From NCBI GenBank assembly GCA_905182215.1, contig CAJJAI010000033.1, forward strand, positions 1-58,400: a DNA stretch of 58,400 nucleotides. Reading direction: 5' to 3'. Below, one piece after another: positions 10,797-21,334 of the stretch. The position numbers and the translations under genes are program-made. The first letter of the stretch is position 1. Every line of letters starts with the position of its first letter. The notes under the pieces are model-generated. The model ran no database searches, was not told the DNA's origin, and saw only the letters and a list, made by a program, of their open reading frames with translations. This stretch comes from Flavobacteriales bacterium UBA6772. Its GTDB lineage: Bacteria; Bacteroidota; Bacteroidia; Flavobacteriales; UBA7430.

Positions 10797-11348
10797 GTGC
10801 AAGAAGAAAAAATTATTTTAGGAATAGATCCAGGGACTAGTATTATGGGCTTTGGTTTGATTAAAAAAAAGGGCTCCAACTTCGAAATGATTATGATGGA
10901 TGTTTTAATCATGACTAAAATAAACGACCCTTATTTAAAGCTTCAAAAAATATTTCAGAAAACTTTGGCAATTATAGACCAATACCACCCGGATGAAGTG
11001 GCTTTAGAAGCTCCGTTTTTTGGTAAAAATGTACAATCAATGTTGAAATTGGGGAGAGCCCAAGGCGTTGCTATGGCGGCAGCTTTGCAAAGAGATATCC
11101 CTGTGACAGAATACGCCCCACTAAAAATAAAAAAAGCTATTACAGGTAGAGGGGCAGCATCCAAAGAACAAGTAGCTGCCATGTTAATGCAAATGCTAAA
11201 TATTAAAGAAATGCCTAAATACTTAGATGCCACCGATGGATTGGCTGCAGCAATGTGTCACGGCTTACAAAACGGGGCAATTAACACTGGAAAAGGAAAA
11301 TCTACTTGGGCTAGTTTTGTGAAAAACAACCAAGATAGAATTGGGTAA
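10797..11348 (+). CDS. ruvC: Holliday junction endodeoxyribonuclease RuvC (GTG start)
   Basis: EKIILGIDPGTSIMGFGLI, ALEAPFFGKNVQSMLKLGRAQG, DATDGLAAAMCH. Confidence 0.95.
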   Translation: MQEEKIILGIDPGTSIMGFGLIKKKGSNFEMIMMDVLIMTKINDPYLKLQKIFQKTLAIIDQYHPDEVALEAPFFGKNVQSMLKLGRAQGVAMAAALQRDIPVTEYAPLKIKKAITGRGAASKEQVAAMLMQMLNIKEMPKYLDATDGLAAAMCHGLQNGAINTGKGKSTWASFVKNNQDRIG

Positions 11349-11353
11349 TCTAG

Positions 11354-11746
11354 CTAGAACTTCTCCTTGATGTTCTCAGCAATTCCCTTCATTTCAGCAT
11401 CCTCAACTTTTAACTTAGGCTTAGAGAAATTAATATCCTCCACGTTTTGAAGTGGTATTAAATGGATGTGTGCATGTGGCACTTCTAATCCTATTACCGC
11501 AATACCTACTCGCTTACATGGCATAACCCTTTTTAGAGCCTTAGCAGTCTTTTTAGCAAACAACCATAGATTAGTGTACGATTCGTCAGAGAGGTCAAAA
11601 ATAGAGTCTATTTCTTGCTTTGGAATAACAAGTACATGTCCTTTAGCTAATGGGAAAACATCCAAAAAGGCTAAAAAGTTTTCATCTTCAGCAATTTTAT
11701 AAGCAGGAATCTCACCCTTTACAATTTTTGTAAATATACTAGCCAT
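11354..11746 (-). CDS. HIT family protein (HinT-like)
   Basis: ASIFTKIVKGEIPAYKIAED...; HIT triad region HAHIHLIP. Confidence 0.93.
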   Translation of the reverse strand: MASIFTKIVKGEIPAYKIAEDENFLAFLDVFPLAKGHVLVIPKQEIDSIFDLSDESYTNLWLFAKKTAKALKRVMPCKRVGIAVIGLEVPHAHIHLIPLQNVEDINFSKPKLKVEDAEMKGIAENIKEKF

Positions 11747-12219
11747 TAACGGGTGATATTGATAATCTCAAATTTCATCAATCCAGCAGGAACAGTAATT
11801 TCGGCAATTTCGCCCACTTTCTTTCCTAATAAGCCTGTACCTATAGGAGAGTTTATAGAAATTTTACCTGATTTTACATCTGCCTCAGACTCTGCAACTA
11901 ATGTAAAAGTCATTTCAGTGTTATTTGCTAGGTTTTTAATCTTCACAATAGACAAAGCCAGAACCTTATCGGTGTCTAATAGTGACTCATCTATTACACG
12001 GGCTCCAGCATACATACCTTCGAGTTTTGAAATTTTCATTTCTAACATCCCTTGGGCCTCTTTTGCCGCGTCGTATTCCGCATTTTCAGATAAATCACCT
12101 TTATCTCTTGCTTCTGCAATTTGATTAGTGATACTTGGACGCTCCACAAACTTTAGTTGTTCAAGCTCATCCTTTAATTTTTGTAATCCTTCTTCTGTAT
12201 AATAAGATATAGTAGACAT
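11746..12219 (-). CDS. greA: Transcription elongation factor GreA
   Basis: MSTISYYTEEGLQKLKDELEQLK...ARDKGDLSENAEYDAAKEAQGMLE; start at internal ATG, adjacent to the HIT gene. Confidence 0.95.
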   Translation of the reverse strand: MSTISYYTEEGLQKLKDELEQLKFVERPSITNQIAEARDKGDLSENAEYDAAKEAQGMLEMKISKLEGMYAGARVIDESLLDTDKVLALSIVKIKNLANNTEMTFTLVAESEADVKSGKISINSPIGTGLLGKKVGEIAEITVPAGLMKFEIINITR

Positions 12220-12245
12220 GATAGTACTTTTTAAAAGTAATTTAA

Positions 12246-12281
12246 CGAAAAAAGAAGACCCATTTGGATCCTCTTTTTTAT
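12246..12281 (-). terminator. Terminator-like hairpin downstream of the PorV-like gene
   Basis: aaaaaagaagacc ... ggatcctctttttt imperfect inverted repeat with G-U pairs and flanking A/T tracts. Confidence 0.5.
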
Positions 12282-12308
12282 TTAGCATCCTCCCTCAGGA
12301 GGGAAATA

Positions 12309-13370
12309 TTATAGTGTTATTCTAGCACCTATTGTGTGAGGCGACGCGAGTGGACTAGCCTGACGGAAAGAATAATCTAATCCGAAGTTAGTTCCTGAGC
12401 TCAATGGTATTTCGAAAGTGAAACCTGCATTTAGTCCAGTAAACACAGTAGTTCGTGTAGCTTGATCTAAAATCCCAGCTTCGTATACATAACCTGTTCT
12501 TAACATGAAGTAGGATTTGTAACCATACTCTAGCCCTAACCCGTATTGATCTTTAGTAAAGGAATTAGATGTGAAATTACCTGCCATAGTTAAACGACTG
12601 TCCTGATCGATCGTGAAATCGTAAGAACCACCAATGTGTAATAAAGAAGGTAATTCGAAAGCATCAGATCTTAATTCATATGTTTGATCGTAATCTTGAC
12701 CGAAAGCATCATCATTCGTTAATTTAACTCCGTTACCATCACCTTCAAATTTCATTTTAGGACCTACGTTTTTTAACGAAACCCCAAATTTAATTTGACG
12801 ATTTGCTCCAGCTACATATTGAATACCTGCATCTAAAGAGACAGCAGAAGCTTTCATATCTGGAGTAGATTCAGAGATCATTCGTACTGTAGCACCCCCA
12901 GAAATGTTATCGGTAAATTTCTTAGCATAAGAAAGTCCAATATTCATTACCACAGGAGAATAAGTAGCACCAGTACCTTCTGGAGCGCTAGGATCGGTAA
13001 TACTAATTTCACCAAAACTTACAGTAGATATGGCTAAACCAAGTACTGCATCGTCTGCTAAAGCTTTAGAAAAACCAAAAGCACTTACTTGCATATCGAA
13101 AAGCCAAGTAGTAGAAGCGAAAATAAACTCTGTATTTTCAGTCCCTGCTAAACCAGCAACATTTAAGAATGTAGCTTCTAAACCTTGAACAGAAGCAGTA
13201 TTAATACCTCCCCATCCTGAAGAACGAGCCCAAGGGTTGATTAACAATTCTGTAGCACCAGCTTGTCCCGAACGTTGTTCGTTACCTGCAAATGCACTAC
13301 TAGAACAAAGTACTAATAAACCTGTTAAAAGAACAGGAAACACTTGTTTTGTATATTTTTTCATAACCAT
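12309..13370 (-). CDS. PorV/PorQ family outer-membrane beta-barrel protein
   Basis: Signal peptide; AGATELLINPWARSSGWGGINTASVQGLEATFLNVAGLA pattern of PorV/PorQ-type proteins; C-terminal beta strands. Confidence 0.8.
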   Translation of the reverse strand: MVMKKYTKQVFPVLLTGLLVLCSSSAFAGNEQRSGQAGATELLINPWARSSGWGGINTASVQGLEATFLNVAGLAGTENTEFIFASTTWLFDMQVSAFGFSKALADDAVLGLAISTVSFGEISITDPSAPEGTGATYSPVVMNIGLSYAKKFTDNISGGATVRMISESTPDMKASAVSLDAGIQYVAGANRQIKFGVSLKNVGPKMKFEGDGNGVKLTNDDAFGQDYDQTYELRSDAFELPSLLHIGGSYDFTIDQDSRLTMAGNFTSNSFTKDQYGLGLEYGYKSYFMLRTGYVYEAGILDQATRTTVFTGLNAGFTFEIPLSSGTNFGLDYSFRQASPLASPHTIGARITL

Positions 13371-13407
13371 AGTCGTATGAATTTTAGTCTTTAACAATTT
13401 TAGTCTA

Positions 13408-16400
13408 CTAGAATGAATCTAAATCAATTGGACGAAGTGCACCGAACCATTTTAAAGTTTTCTCACCATACTTCTTACCATCAATATGTATAATGTATAC
13501 ACCTGAAGCAATTGCAATATTGTGATTATTCTTTAAATCCCAGTCCCAACCTGTTACGTTAATTTCACTATCTAAATCTACACGTCTTACGAGTGTACCC
13601 GAAACATTGTAAATAGATATAGTACAAATTTTTGGAAGGTTTGTAATTCTTACACGTGTATCAAGTTGACCACCCTCGTAGTTCGTATTTCCGTAATAAG
13701 GATTCGGTACTACTTGAATTAGATCCATTGCATCTGTAGCTGCATCTAAATCATTCGTAACGGTCATTATAGATTTCGTTTCGAAAGCGTAAAGTGGGTT
13801 CCCATCATTTATGTCTGAAGCAGCATCGCAGCCATCAACATCTTCGAGGTTGTACTTTTCGTAACTTTTTGAAACTCTAATTTGAACTTCTATAGTCCCA
13901 TCTAAAAGAGTTGAATTTTGAGAAGCTAATGGAATAGATACCCAAGCTAAATCTTCATATACTTTCTTTTGATTTACAAAAGACTCCATCGCTATTAGTC
14001 TGCTGTAGAAAGGATGGTCTAGCTCTTCATCGCCAGCATATTCGCTCATCGCTACATATACATAATGACGACCACCAAAAACGATATTAGATTCATCAAA
14101 AGTATTACTAAAGAAAGCAGAGAAGAAGTTCTCCCCAGCTATATTAGTAGAAGTAGGATTCCAAATCATGTCACTACCATTATGATCAGGTAAAGTGGAA
14201 GCTTCACCGAACATCATGTTCAAACGAGTTCCTCTTTCTAAATCTAAGGCATATCCAGGAAACCAAGAGAATCCTGTAGTTCCATCTTCATCCATACCAT
14301 CTTTATCAACAGAAGGCAAATCTTTCAATAACATTCTAGTTATAGTATCTCCAGTTTCAATTACTGGAACACGAGTCCAAAGAGATTTATCATCGGTATA
14401 CACAATATCAACTGAAGTTAATTTGTTCAACTTTTGACCTCTACCAATAGATGGAGAATGTTTAAATGCAATATCATCTTTATCGAAACCAACTAACCTG
14501 TACGGAGCCCACATTCCATTTAGAATACCTTCGTAAGTTGAGTTTTCATCCTCCCAAGCATCAGTAGTACCCATGTCTATATCTATTGCATCGCCACCTG
14601 CAGGATCGGGATTAGAAGCAGTTCCAGAACGGATCCAGTTAGCTGGGTGTACAAATACAGCGCCTTGAGATTCGCCAAAGAAATCGTTATCAGGAACAAA
14701 GTCTAACCAAGAAGTAGAATTCTCTTTAATTAACGTAGCACTTAACAATCCGTTAGAACCATTCGTATCATCACCTGCATTAATTGCATTCACAATGGTA
14801 ACAGACAATCCAACTTCAGCAATTATCTGTTCGTTCTTAACACTCATAATAGTATCAGAATTCCAAGACTCACCAGAAGTAAGGTTGGTTAAAATCCATC
14901 TAGCAGTATCGTTAACAGAATTAAGTACAAAAGTAAATTCAGCGTTTTCTGGTACGTTTAATGGATCAATTACTTTAATGTCTACAGGACCTCCATCTAG
15001 AGCATAGTCTGTACTACTAGTACAGTCACCATTTAATAGTGCAGTTTTCATCTCGGTAGTAAACTGTAGTTCTAATCCACCGTTACCCATTCCTTCTAAA
15101 CGAGTCATCGCTGGAATAGTACCATAATTTGAATTTTGGATAGTCCCATTAGATTCTGCACTCGTAATATGAGGTATTGCAGTGTACTGCTTAATATTTT
15201 TACGACCCGCTAAGAATGGTTTTTTCTGACCTTCGAAACTCGCTGCGTAAATATTTTCTGGATCTGGGACTTGATCTTGCTTATACTCAAGGTATTCGTT
15301 GTATCCGTATGCAATAGCAGTAAAATAATAAGTTCTGTTATTGATTAAAGTACGGTCACCCTCAGCAAATAAATCTTGCGTGATCACGAAAGAGTGAATA
15401 ATTCCATCATTTGCAGCCTCGAGAGTCATATTAGTAGGAACATCAGCTTCGAGGTCTAAACTAAAGTCAAAATTAGTAAGATCTGCAATAGGAGAAATTG
15501 TTTCCTCAGCAGTAGCATTACCATTTTCATCTCTATAGTTTTCAATATCACATTGAAAAACCATTCTAGCCTTATCTACATCGTATACATCAGAAGCGGT
15601 AACCGTTTCGTCTTTTAATTGAAACACTTGGTACCCCTCAAACACATACGCATCTCTATAAGGTAGAGTTTGAGCATCGTCGTAATAACCAGAAATATTA
15701 ATCAAATCTTCTTCTAAATAATCTTCGTTTGCATTCTGATTATTATTAGAAATGTTTGCAGCATTCGAAATCGTGAAAATAATTTCTTTATTTAACTCTT
15801 GAATGGTTAAATCTGGTGCATCTGGACCGTCAAGAACCTCAAAACAAATATCAAACAGTTTTTGTGCTTTATCATCTGCTATACGCATAAGCTCTACAGA
15901 TTCCCAAGCACCACCACTACTAGCTCTTGCCCATACTACACCAGTAGTAATAGTATTTAAAGCTCCAGGCTCTAATGTAAAAGGCCCTGCAGACTGAACA
16001 AAACGTCTATCTGCGGGTTCATTACCTGCAATTTGTTCTGTCCACGAATCTTCAAAAGAAGGATCGGTATCACCAGGGAACATAAAGTTACATAATGGGC
16101 TCGATGGGTTTCTACCATCTGCACCATAAGTCATTGGCTTATTATCGAGCCATTTTCCTTGTAAGTAATTATAAAAATCTTGAGCAATGTCTGGATTACC
16201 TGTTACAGATCCATCATTGTTAAAATACATAAATTTAGACATAATGATTTGCTCACCTGCCTCATCTATAATACCATCCATATCGTTATCGATACCATCG
16301 CCTTCATCAGCCACAGGACCTCTAAAGAAATCGACTCCAATAGCAGGAGGATTAGCACCATAACCAGCAGCAGTACCATCATCTTCATCACCATTGTAAC

Positions 16401-17466
16401 AGTAACCTAATCCTCTGGCAACATCACAACCTACAAAATCATCTTGGTAATCACCTAAATCTGGATCTACATGTACTCCAAAATACGCATCATTCAATGC
16501 ATTATGCGAACGGTTAATTAGTTTATAGTTATAAAAAGTCATGTTATTAATCTCGTCGTTGGTAGAGAAAGCAAAAGCTTGTGCTTGAATTTCTAAACCA
16601 ATAGGCTCAACTGAACCAGAAGCAGTATGAGACTCTCCTTTATCGTTGTAAACCCACCATAGTGTTTGATCACCAAAAAGCATGTCGTATTCCTGACAAT
16701 TAAATGTACCATCTAAATTATACTCAGGATAATCTCCTACTGTAGGATTATATTCACCATCACCATCTACATCGCGGAAAGGAGCCAAAGTTTCGAGAGC
16801 ATAATAAGGATTCGTTCCAACTAGCTCATCGTATTCCTCACTAGCATTATTGTTTTGGTCATCATCATCACGATTTCCAGGGTAATTTAAAATAGAAAGT
16901 GGAATTGAATAGTCTGGAAACTCAATACTAGGATTTTGCGAAGTAGAATAAGCAACAAACTCTTCAACCTCAGCTCTAGTAATTACATGGTGATAATCGT
17001 ACTTAGCACAAATGAATGCTTCTGTAGTACCATATTTATTGTTTGGATTACCATCGGCACTTAAACGAACATTGTCTAAAGGACCTGGCCAGTAATCGTT
17101 ACCCGACTGACGGTAAGTCTGAGCTGCTACTTTAAGCTGGTCATCATCATCCATACCACCGATCCATAATGAACCTGCAAATAAAGAGTGTTTTCCACTG
17201 TTTTTTGGAATTTCGTATTTCCCAGCAGCTAAGTTCCACCACATATCACCACCATTCAATATGGTAGTTTTAACATTATTAATATCTAATAATGTTTGAG
17301 CAGTACCAGCAGCACAGTTATACGCCAAAGATTGAGTAGGCGTGGTAGCATCTCCACCAGAATAATTAACATTTTCTTTTGCTTGAGCACCTAAACCTAG
17401 GGTTGCAAAGAAAACATACAGCGTATTTTTAATTGTCTTTTTCATAAACATACAATTTTCTACCAA
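13408..17466 (-). CDS. Very large secreted/surface protein with C-terminal T9SS-like domain
   Basis: 1352 aa; signal peptide; Asp-rich DVDGDGEYNPTVGDYPEYN and DGIDNDMDGIIDEAGE motifs; C-terminal VVPNPYYG...VRITNLPKICTISIYNVSGTLVRRVD...SGVYIIHIDG. Confidence 0.82.
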   Translation of the reverse strand: MVENCMFMKKTIKNTLYVFFATLGLGAQAKENVNYSGGDATTPTQSLAYNCAAGTAQTLLDINNVKTTILNGGDMWWNLAAGKYEIPKNSGKHSLFAGSLWIGGMDDDDQLKVAAQTYRQSGNDYWPGPLDNVRLSADGNPNNKYGTTEAFICAKYDYHHVITRAEVEEFVAYSTSQNPSIEFPDYSIPLSILNYPGNRDDDDQNNNASEEYDELVGTNPYYALETLAPFRDVDGDGEYNPTVGDYPEYNLDGTFNCQEYDMLFGDQTLWWVYNDKGESHTASGSVEPIGLEIQAQAFAFSTNDEINNMTFYNYKLINRSHNALNDAYFGVHVDPDLGDYQDDFVGCDVARGLGYCYNGDEDDGTAAGYGANPPAIGVDFFRGPVADEGDGIDNDMDGIIDEAGEQIIMSKFMYFNNDGSVTGNPDIAQDFYNYLQGKWLDNKPMTYGADGRNPSSPLCNFMFPGDTDPSFEDSWTEQIAGNEPADRRFVQSAGPFTLEPGALNTITTGVVWARASSGGAWESVELMRIADDKAQKLFDICFEVLDGPDAPDLTIQELNKEIIFTISNAANISNNNQNANEDYLEEDLINISGYYDDAQTLPYRDAYVFEGYQVFQLKDETVTASDVYDVDKARMVFQCDIENYRDENGNATAEETISPIADLTNFDFSLDLEADVPTNMTLEAANDGIIHSFVITQDLFAEGDRTLINNRTYYFTAIAYGYNEYLEYKQDQVPDPENIYAASFEGQKKPFLAGRKNIKQYTAIPHITSAESNGTIQNSNYGTIPAMTRLEGMGNGGLELQFTTEMKTALLNGDCTSSTDYALDGGPVDIKVIDPLNVPENAEFTFVLNSVNDTARWILTNLTSGESWNSDTIMSVKNEQIIAEVGLSVTIVNAINAGDDTNGSNGLLSATLIKENSTSWLDFVPDNDFFGESQGAVFVHPANWIRSGTASNPDPAGGDAIDIDMGTTDAWEDENSTYEGILNGMWAPYRLVGFDKDDIAFKHSPSIGRGQKLNKLTSVDIVYTDDKSLWTRVPVIETGDTITRMLLKDLPSVDKDGMDEDGTTGFSWFPGYALDLERGTRLNMMFGEASTLPDHNGSDMIWNPTSTNIAGENFFSAFFSNTFDESNIVFGGRHYVYVAMSEYAGDEELDHPFYSRLIAMESFVNQKKVYEDLAWVSIPLASQNSTLLDGTIEVQIRVSKSYEKYNLEDVDGCDAASDINDGNPLYAFETKSIMTVTNDLDAATDAMDLIQVVPNPYYGNTNYEGGQLDTRVRITNLPKICTISIYNVSGTLVRRVDLDSEINVTGWDWDLKNNHNIAIASGVYIIHIDGKKYGEKTLKWFGALRPIDLDSF

Positions 17467-17468
17467 GA

Positions 17469-20400
17469 CTAAAAGTCTAGTGTTACACCTAAACGAACAG
17501 TTCTCGGACGCGTGTAATTATTAGGGTTATTTAACTTTAAAGAGTATAAATCATTAAAGGCTGTGGGATCAACTTGATTCTGTGTAGCGTTTACACCTAC
17601 TGCAGAGTTAAGATACCCATCGTCGTCTGCATTACCAGTATATTGGTAAACAGTAACAAGGTTTTGAGTATTTAACAAGTTTTGTACTTGGAAATATACA
17701 TTCATAGAAGCAGATTTCATTTCCTCACCTTCGCCCCAAGAAATATCAAAGCCTTTGTTTACTCTCAAATCTAAACGGTATCTCCATGGTAAACGAGAAC
17801 CGTTTACAGAACCCTCTAGGTTTGTTCTATCGTTTATACCAAACATTGCCTCACGAGTAGAATTTAATTGTCTAGAGAATGGAGTTCCCGAACCTGCAGT
17901 AGCAACAACGTTTACACCCATATTTTCTAATATTGGGCGACCACCTACAGTAGGTCCATTGTATTTGTTTCCAGACCCGTAACGGAAGTCAATACTTGCA
18001 GTTAAATTATGACGTTGGTCGTAATCTAAAGGTAAGGTTGTTCTTAAGTTAGGTTGGTCAGAGTTTACAATATCAACTCCTGAAGTAGAAGATGAACCAG
18101 ACCCATCTGCAAACTGTAAAGTATAGTTAGCGTTAAAACTAATATTGTTAGTTCTACGCATTTCGTAAGCCAGAGACAAACCTTTTACAGTACCAAAATC
18201 AATGTTTCCATAAGTAAAATACTCTCTCGGGTATGCAAATGCAACTCTAGTATACTGAATCATATCTCTCATTTCTCTATAGAAAGAAGAAATAGAAATT
18301 GCAGAACTAGCAGATAGAGTTTGCTTAAATCCAAGCTCGTAATCTGTAGTACGTTGTGACTTTAAGTTTGGATTATTTATTGTACTAGCTGTTTTATGAG
18401 CCAAGAATAAATAATCTGTAGGATCCATTCTGTTTCTACTCGGACGCTGTGTTAATACATCGTAATGTGCATAGAAAATAGCTTCATCAGAAATTGGGAA
18501 ATTGAAAGAAATACGAGGCATGAAAGAAACTTGCGGTGTATAATCTTCGAACGCATCGGCGCTTAAACCTGCATTTAAAGGGTCTTCTGCTCCAGTTGTC
18601 GAATTTGCTAACATTGGTATAACCCCTGTAGAAGCATCTAAAACACCTGGATCTGTAATTGGCAGACCTTCGGCATTGTACCAGTTATCACCATTTCTAT
18701 ATCCTGTAATAAAAGATGCGTTTTCCTTAGCGTTTACATACACTACATATTCGTCTCCAATATTAGTTGGGTGATCTCCAAGGTCACTAACTTCTCCAGC
18801 TGAAAGAACTTCGAATATAGAATATTTGTCTTTCAACACTTCCTGGTTGGCATCGTATCTATCTACACGAACACCAATATTGAAGATTAAATCTTCGAAA
18901 GCGAATTTATCTTGAATATAACCCGACACATAAATAGGTTGGAAAGCACCCATTTCACGTTTATAATCTCCATTGTCATCTTTATCAGTTAAGAATTCTT
19001 TCATTCCTGGCTGAGCACCTTCAAGTTTATTTCCGTTACTATCGTAACCATACCAAGAACCGTAAGATGAATTAGGATTTTGTGTAAGCAACTCATCAGA
19101 ACTAAACATAGAAATATCGAAATCCGAAGGTAAATAAGTATGAATATCTACAATTTGATCGTCATCAATATCATGTGCATCTCTAAACTTAGTTGCAAAA
19201 CTGGTCATCTCATCTAAATTGATAATATTTTGTTGTCCGACTAAAGAACCTTGGTCGTTTAAGAATTCGTAAGAGCCCTCTTCAAGACCAATGTATTTAT
19301 TTACCTGTTGCTGAGCTAAGGTCCATAATCCAACAGGACTAATTCCATAGTATCTATCATCTCTTTGCTCGTACTCGAAACCAAACTGAAGTGCGTGATC
19401 GTTAATATCGGCAGAAGCAGAACCTGTGAAACGGAATTGAGTATCTTTATACTTACTGTATCCATTATACTCTCTACCGGTATTGTACCATAAAGAATAT
19501 ACATCCTCAGTACGATCTCCATTTACTGCAGCTCCAATACCACTTACTTGCGCTAAACTTGTAATTCCTTGATTCCCTAAGAAATCGAAATACGATTGGG
19601 TATAAGTAGTAGCATAAGGGTTTAAATTAGCTGCTTCGAATTCATAATTTGTAATTACGTTACTTTGTTCCACAAAATTGTAAAATGGTACATTTTGATC
19701 CAATTCAGCATCGTAATAAAAACCACCTACTTCAACCACAGTATCAAGTCCATTCCAAAGTACATTTAAGCTATCGCTTGGATCCCAAGGAAGGCTTTGC
19801 AGTAGACCACGCTCTGGTGTGAATTTACCAATATAACCGTAATTAAATAGATTGTCTTCATGATCTGAATCTTGAGTGATTTGATTATCTACAGAGTAAT
19901 CTGCCTGTAAAGTAAAGAATGCATTCTTTAAAGAAGAAGATGATTGCTCGTCGTCTGAAGCACCAAAACTCTGTTGTAAACGAGAATAAATTCTCCAAGA
20001 ATTCTTAATCGTTTCTGGATTATTCTCTGGATTGAATAAACTGTAAGTATAAATATAACCTCTGTCTTTAGAATACGAGAAGTTACCACCTAAAGTAATA
20101 TTAGTGTTTTTAGAAGGTTTAAAATCAATTTTACCTTGAATACGAGCACTTTTCTTAGCAACATTTTGCTTGGCATCAATGTGCTCTAAATCATCCATGG
20201 TGATAAATTCAGCAGCTCTTAAAGCTTCTACCTCACCTAGGTTATAACTAAACAATAATGGAGTATCGTGAAGCTCATCCATTTTGGCATCTTTCACCTT
20301 ATACATACCAACTGCTGATGGATCTTCATCCTTCACGTCTTCGTATTCACCAGATAAAAAGAATCCTAAAATGGAGTTACCTTCTTCGTTTTTCATTAAT

Positions 20401-21170
20401 GGACCCGATAAGTTAAACCCTACTAAGTTATATCCATAAGGATCTAACAAACTAGAGGAAACAACTTCCATCCCACCGAAAAATTCGTTTGAAGGACCAC
20501 GAGTAGTAATACTAATTACACCCCCCATAGCATCTCCATAAGAAGCAGGTAACCCACCTGTAATTACAGTCATTTGTTCTATAGAAGATTGTGGTAACTT
20601 ATTAGACGCTCTCACTTTAACTCCATCAATATAGAAGAAAGTTGCATCAGAACGTGCACCACGCACATTTAAAGCTCCCCCTTCATCTTCTTGATAAATA
20701 CCCGCAGTTTGCGCAGCCACCGACTGTACATCACGCGTTGGTAAAGCAGTAATAGCTTCCTTTGTCAAGGTAGTCCCTGTTTTATCTGGATCGATAAGAG
20801 GTACCACATATTCAACTAATTCTACCTCACCCAATACATCAGACTCCATTTTAAGCCCTGCATTGATAAAAGTAATTTTGTTAGAAGAAACTAGAACGTC
20901 GCGTATTTCTTTGGTTGCGAAACCAATAAACGACACTTTTACCGTGTATCTACCTGGGTCTATTGGTTTGATGGTATACTTCCCATCAAAATCAGCAACA
21001 GCTCCATTAACAACGGTTCCATTTAATTCTATCACAATATTTGCCATTGGTACAGACTCTCCTGTATCAAACTCTGTGATTGTACCTTTTAAGGTACCTG
21101 ATTGCGACTGTGCTATAGAATAATTTGAGATCCCGAGCAAGGCAATCACAGCTAGTAATTTTCGCAGCAT
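17469..21170 (-). CDS. TonB-dependent receptor with N-terminal carboxypeptidase-regulatory-like domain
   Basis: 1233 aa; GTLKGTITEFDTGESVPMANIVIE...GKYTIKPIDPGRYTVKVSFIGF; plug-domain motif GALNVRGARSDATFFYIDGVKV; C-terminal beta-barrel. Confidence 0.92.
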   Translation of the reverse strand: MLRKLLAVIALLGISNYSIAQSQSGTLKGTITEFDTGESVPMANIVIELNGTVVNGAVADFDGKYTIKPIDPGRYTVKVSFIGFATKEIRDVLVSSNKITFINAGLKMESDVLGEVELVEYVVPLIDPDKTGTTLTKEAITALPTRDVQSVAAQTAGIYQEDEGGALNVRGARSDATFFYIDGVKVRASNKLPQSSIEQMTVITGGLPASYGDAMGGVISITTRGPSNEFFGGMEVVSSSLLDPYGYNLVGFNLSGPLMKNEEGNSILGFFLSGEYEDVKDEDPSAVGMYKVKDAKMDELHDTPLLFSYNLGEVEALRAAEFITMDDLEHIDAKQNVAKKSARIQGKIDFKPSKNTNITLGGNFSYSKDRGYIYTYSLFNPENNPETIKNSWRIYSRLQQSFGASDDEQSSSSLKNAFFTLQADYSVDNQITQDSDHEDNLFNYGYIGKFTPERGLLQSLPWDPSDSLNVLWNGLDTVVEVGGFYYDAELDQNVPFYNFVEQSNVITNYEFEAANLNPYATTYTQSYFDFLGNQGITSLAQVSGIGAAVNGDRTEDVYSLWYNTGREYNGYSKYKDTQFRFTGSASADINDHALQFGFEYEQRDDRYYGISPVGLWTLAQQQVNKYIGLEEGSYEFLNDQGSLVGQQNIINLDEMTSFATKFRDAHDIDDDQIVDIHTYLPSDFDISMFSSDELLTQNPNSSYGSWYGYDSNGNKLEGAQPGMKEFLTDKDDNGDYKREMGAFQPIYVSGYIQDKFAFEDLIFNIGVRVDRYDANQEVLKDKYSIFEVLSAGEVSDLGDHPTNIGDEYVVYVNAKENASFITGYRNGDNWYNAEGLPITDPGVLDASTGVIPMLANSTTGAEDPLNAGLSADAFEDYTPQVSFMPRISFNFPISDEAIFYAHYDVLTQRPSRNRMDPTDYLFLAHKTASTINNPNLKSQRTTDYELGFKQTLSASSAISISSFYREMRDMIQYTRVAFAYPREYFTYGNIDFGTVKGLSLAYEMRRTNNISFNANYTLQFADGSGSSSTSGVDIVNSDQPNLRTTLPLDYDQRHNLTASIDFRYGSGNKYNGPTVGGRPILENMGVNVVATAGSGTPFSRQLNSTREAMFGINDRTNLEGSVNGSRLPWRYRLDLRVNKGFDISWGEGEEMKSASMNVYFQVQNLLNTQNLVTVYQYTGNADDDGYLNSAVGVNATQNQVDPTAFNDLYSLKLNNPNNYTRPRTVRLGVTLDF

Positions 21171-21334
21171 AAACTTATCTTTTAGTTTGGCCTAGATTTT
21201 TTTCAATCTGGTAAATATAGGACTAATAAAGATGCCATTCAAATACTTTCCGCAAGTAATACTCGTTATAGTACAATTCTTTATCGTTTTTTTGCAGTAA
21301 GACTTACAAACATAACTCAATATCAACTATTTGT

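Noticed and set aside
12288-12306. tcctccctcaggaggga hairpin near the PorV-like stop
   Set aside because: Short stem with 5-bp core and no T run; could be part of the neighbouring terminator; too weak to report separately.
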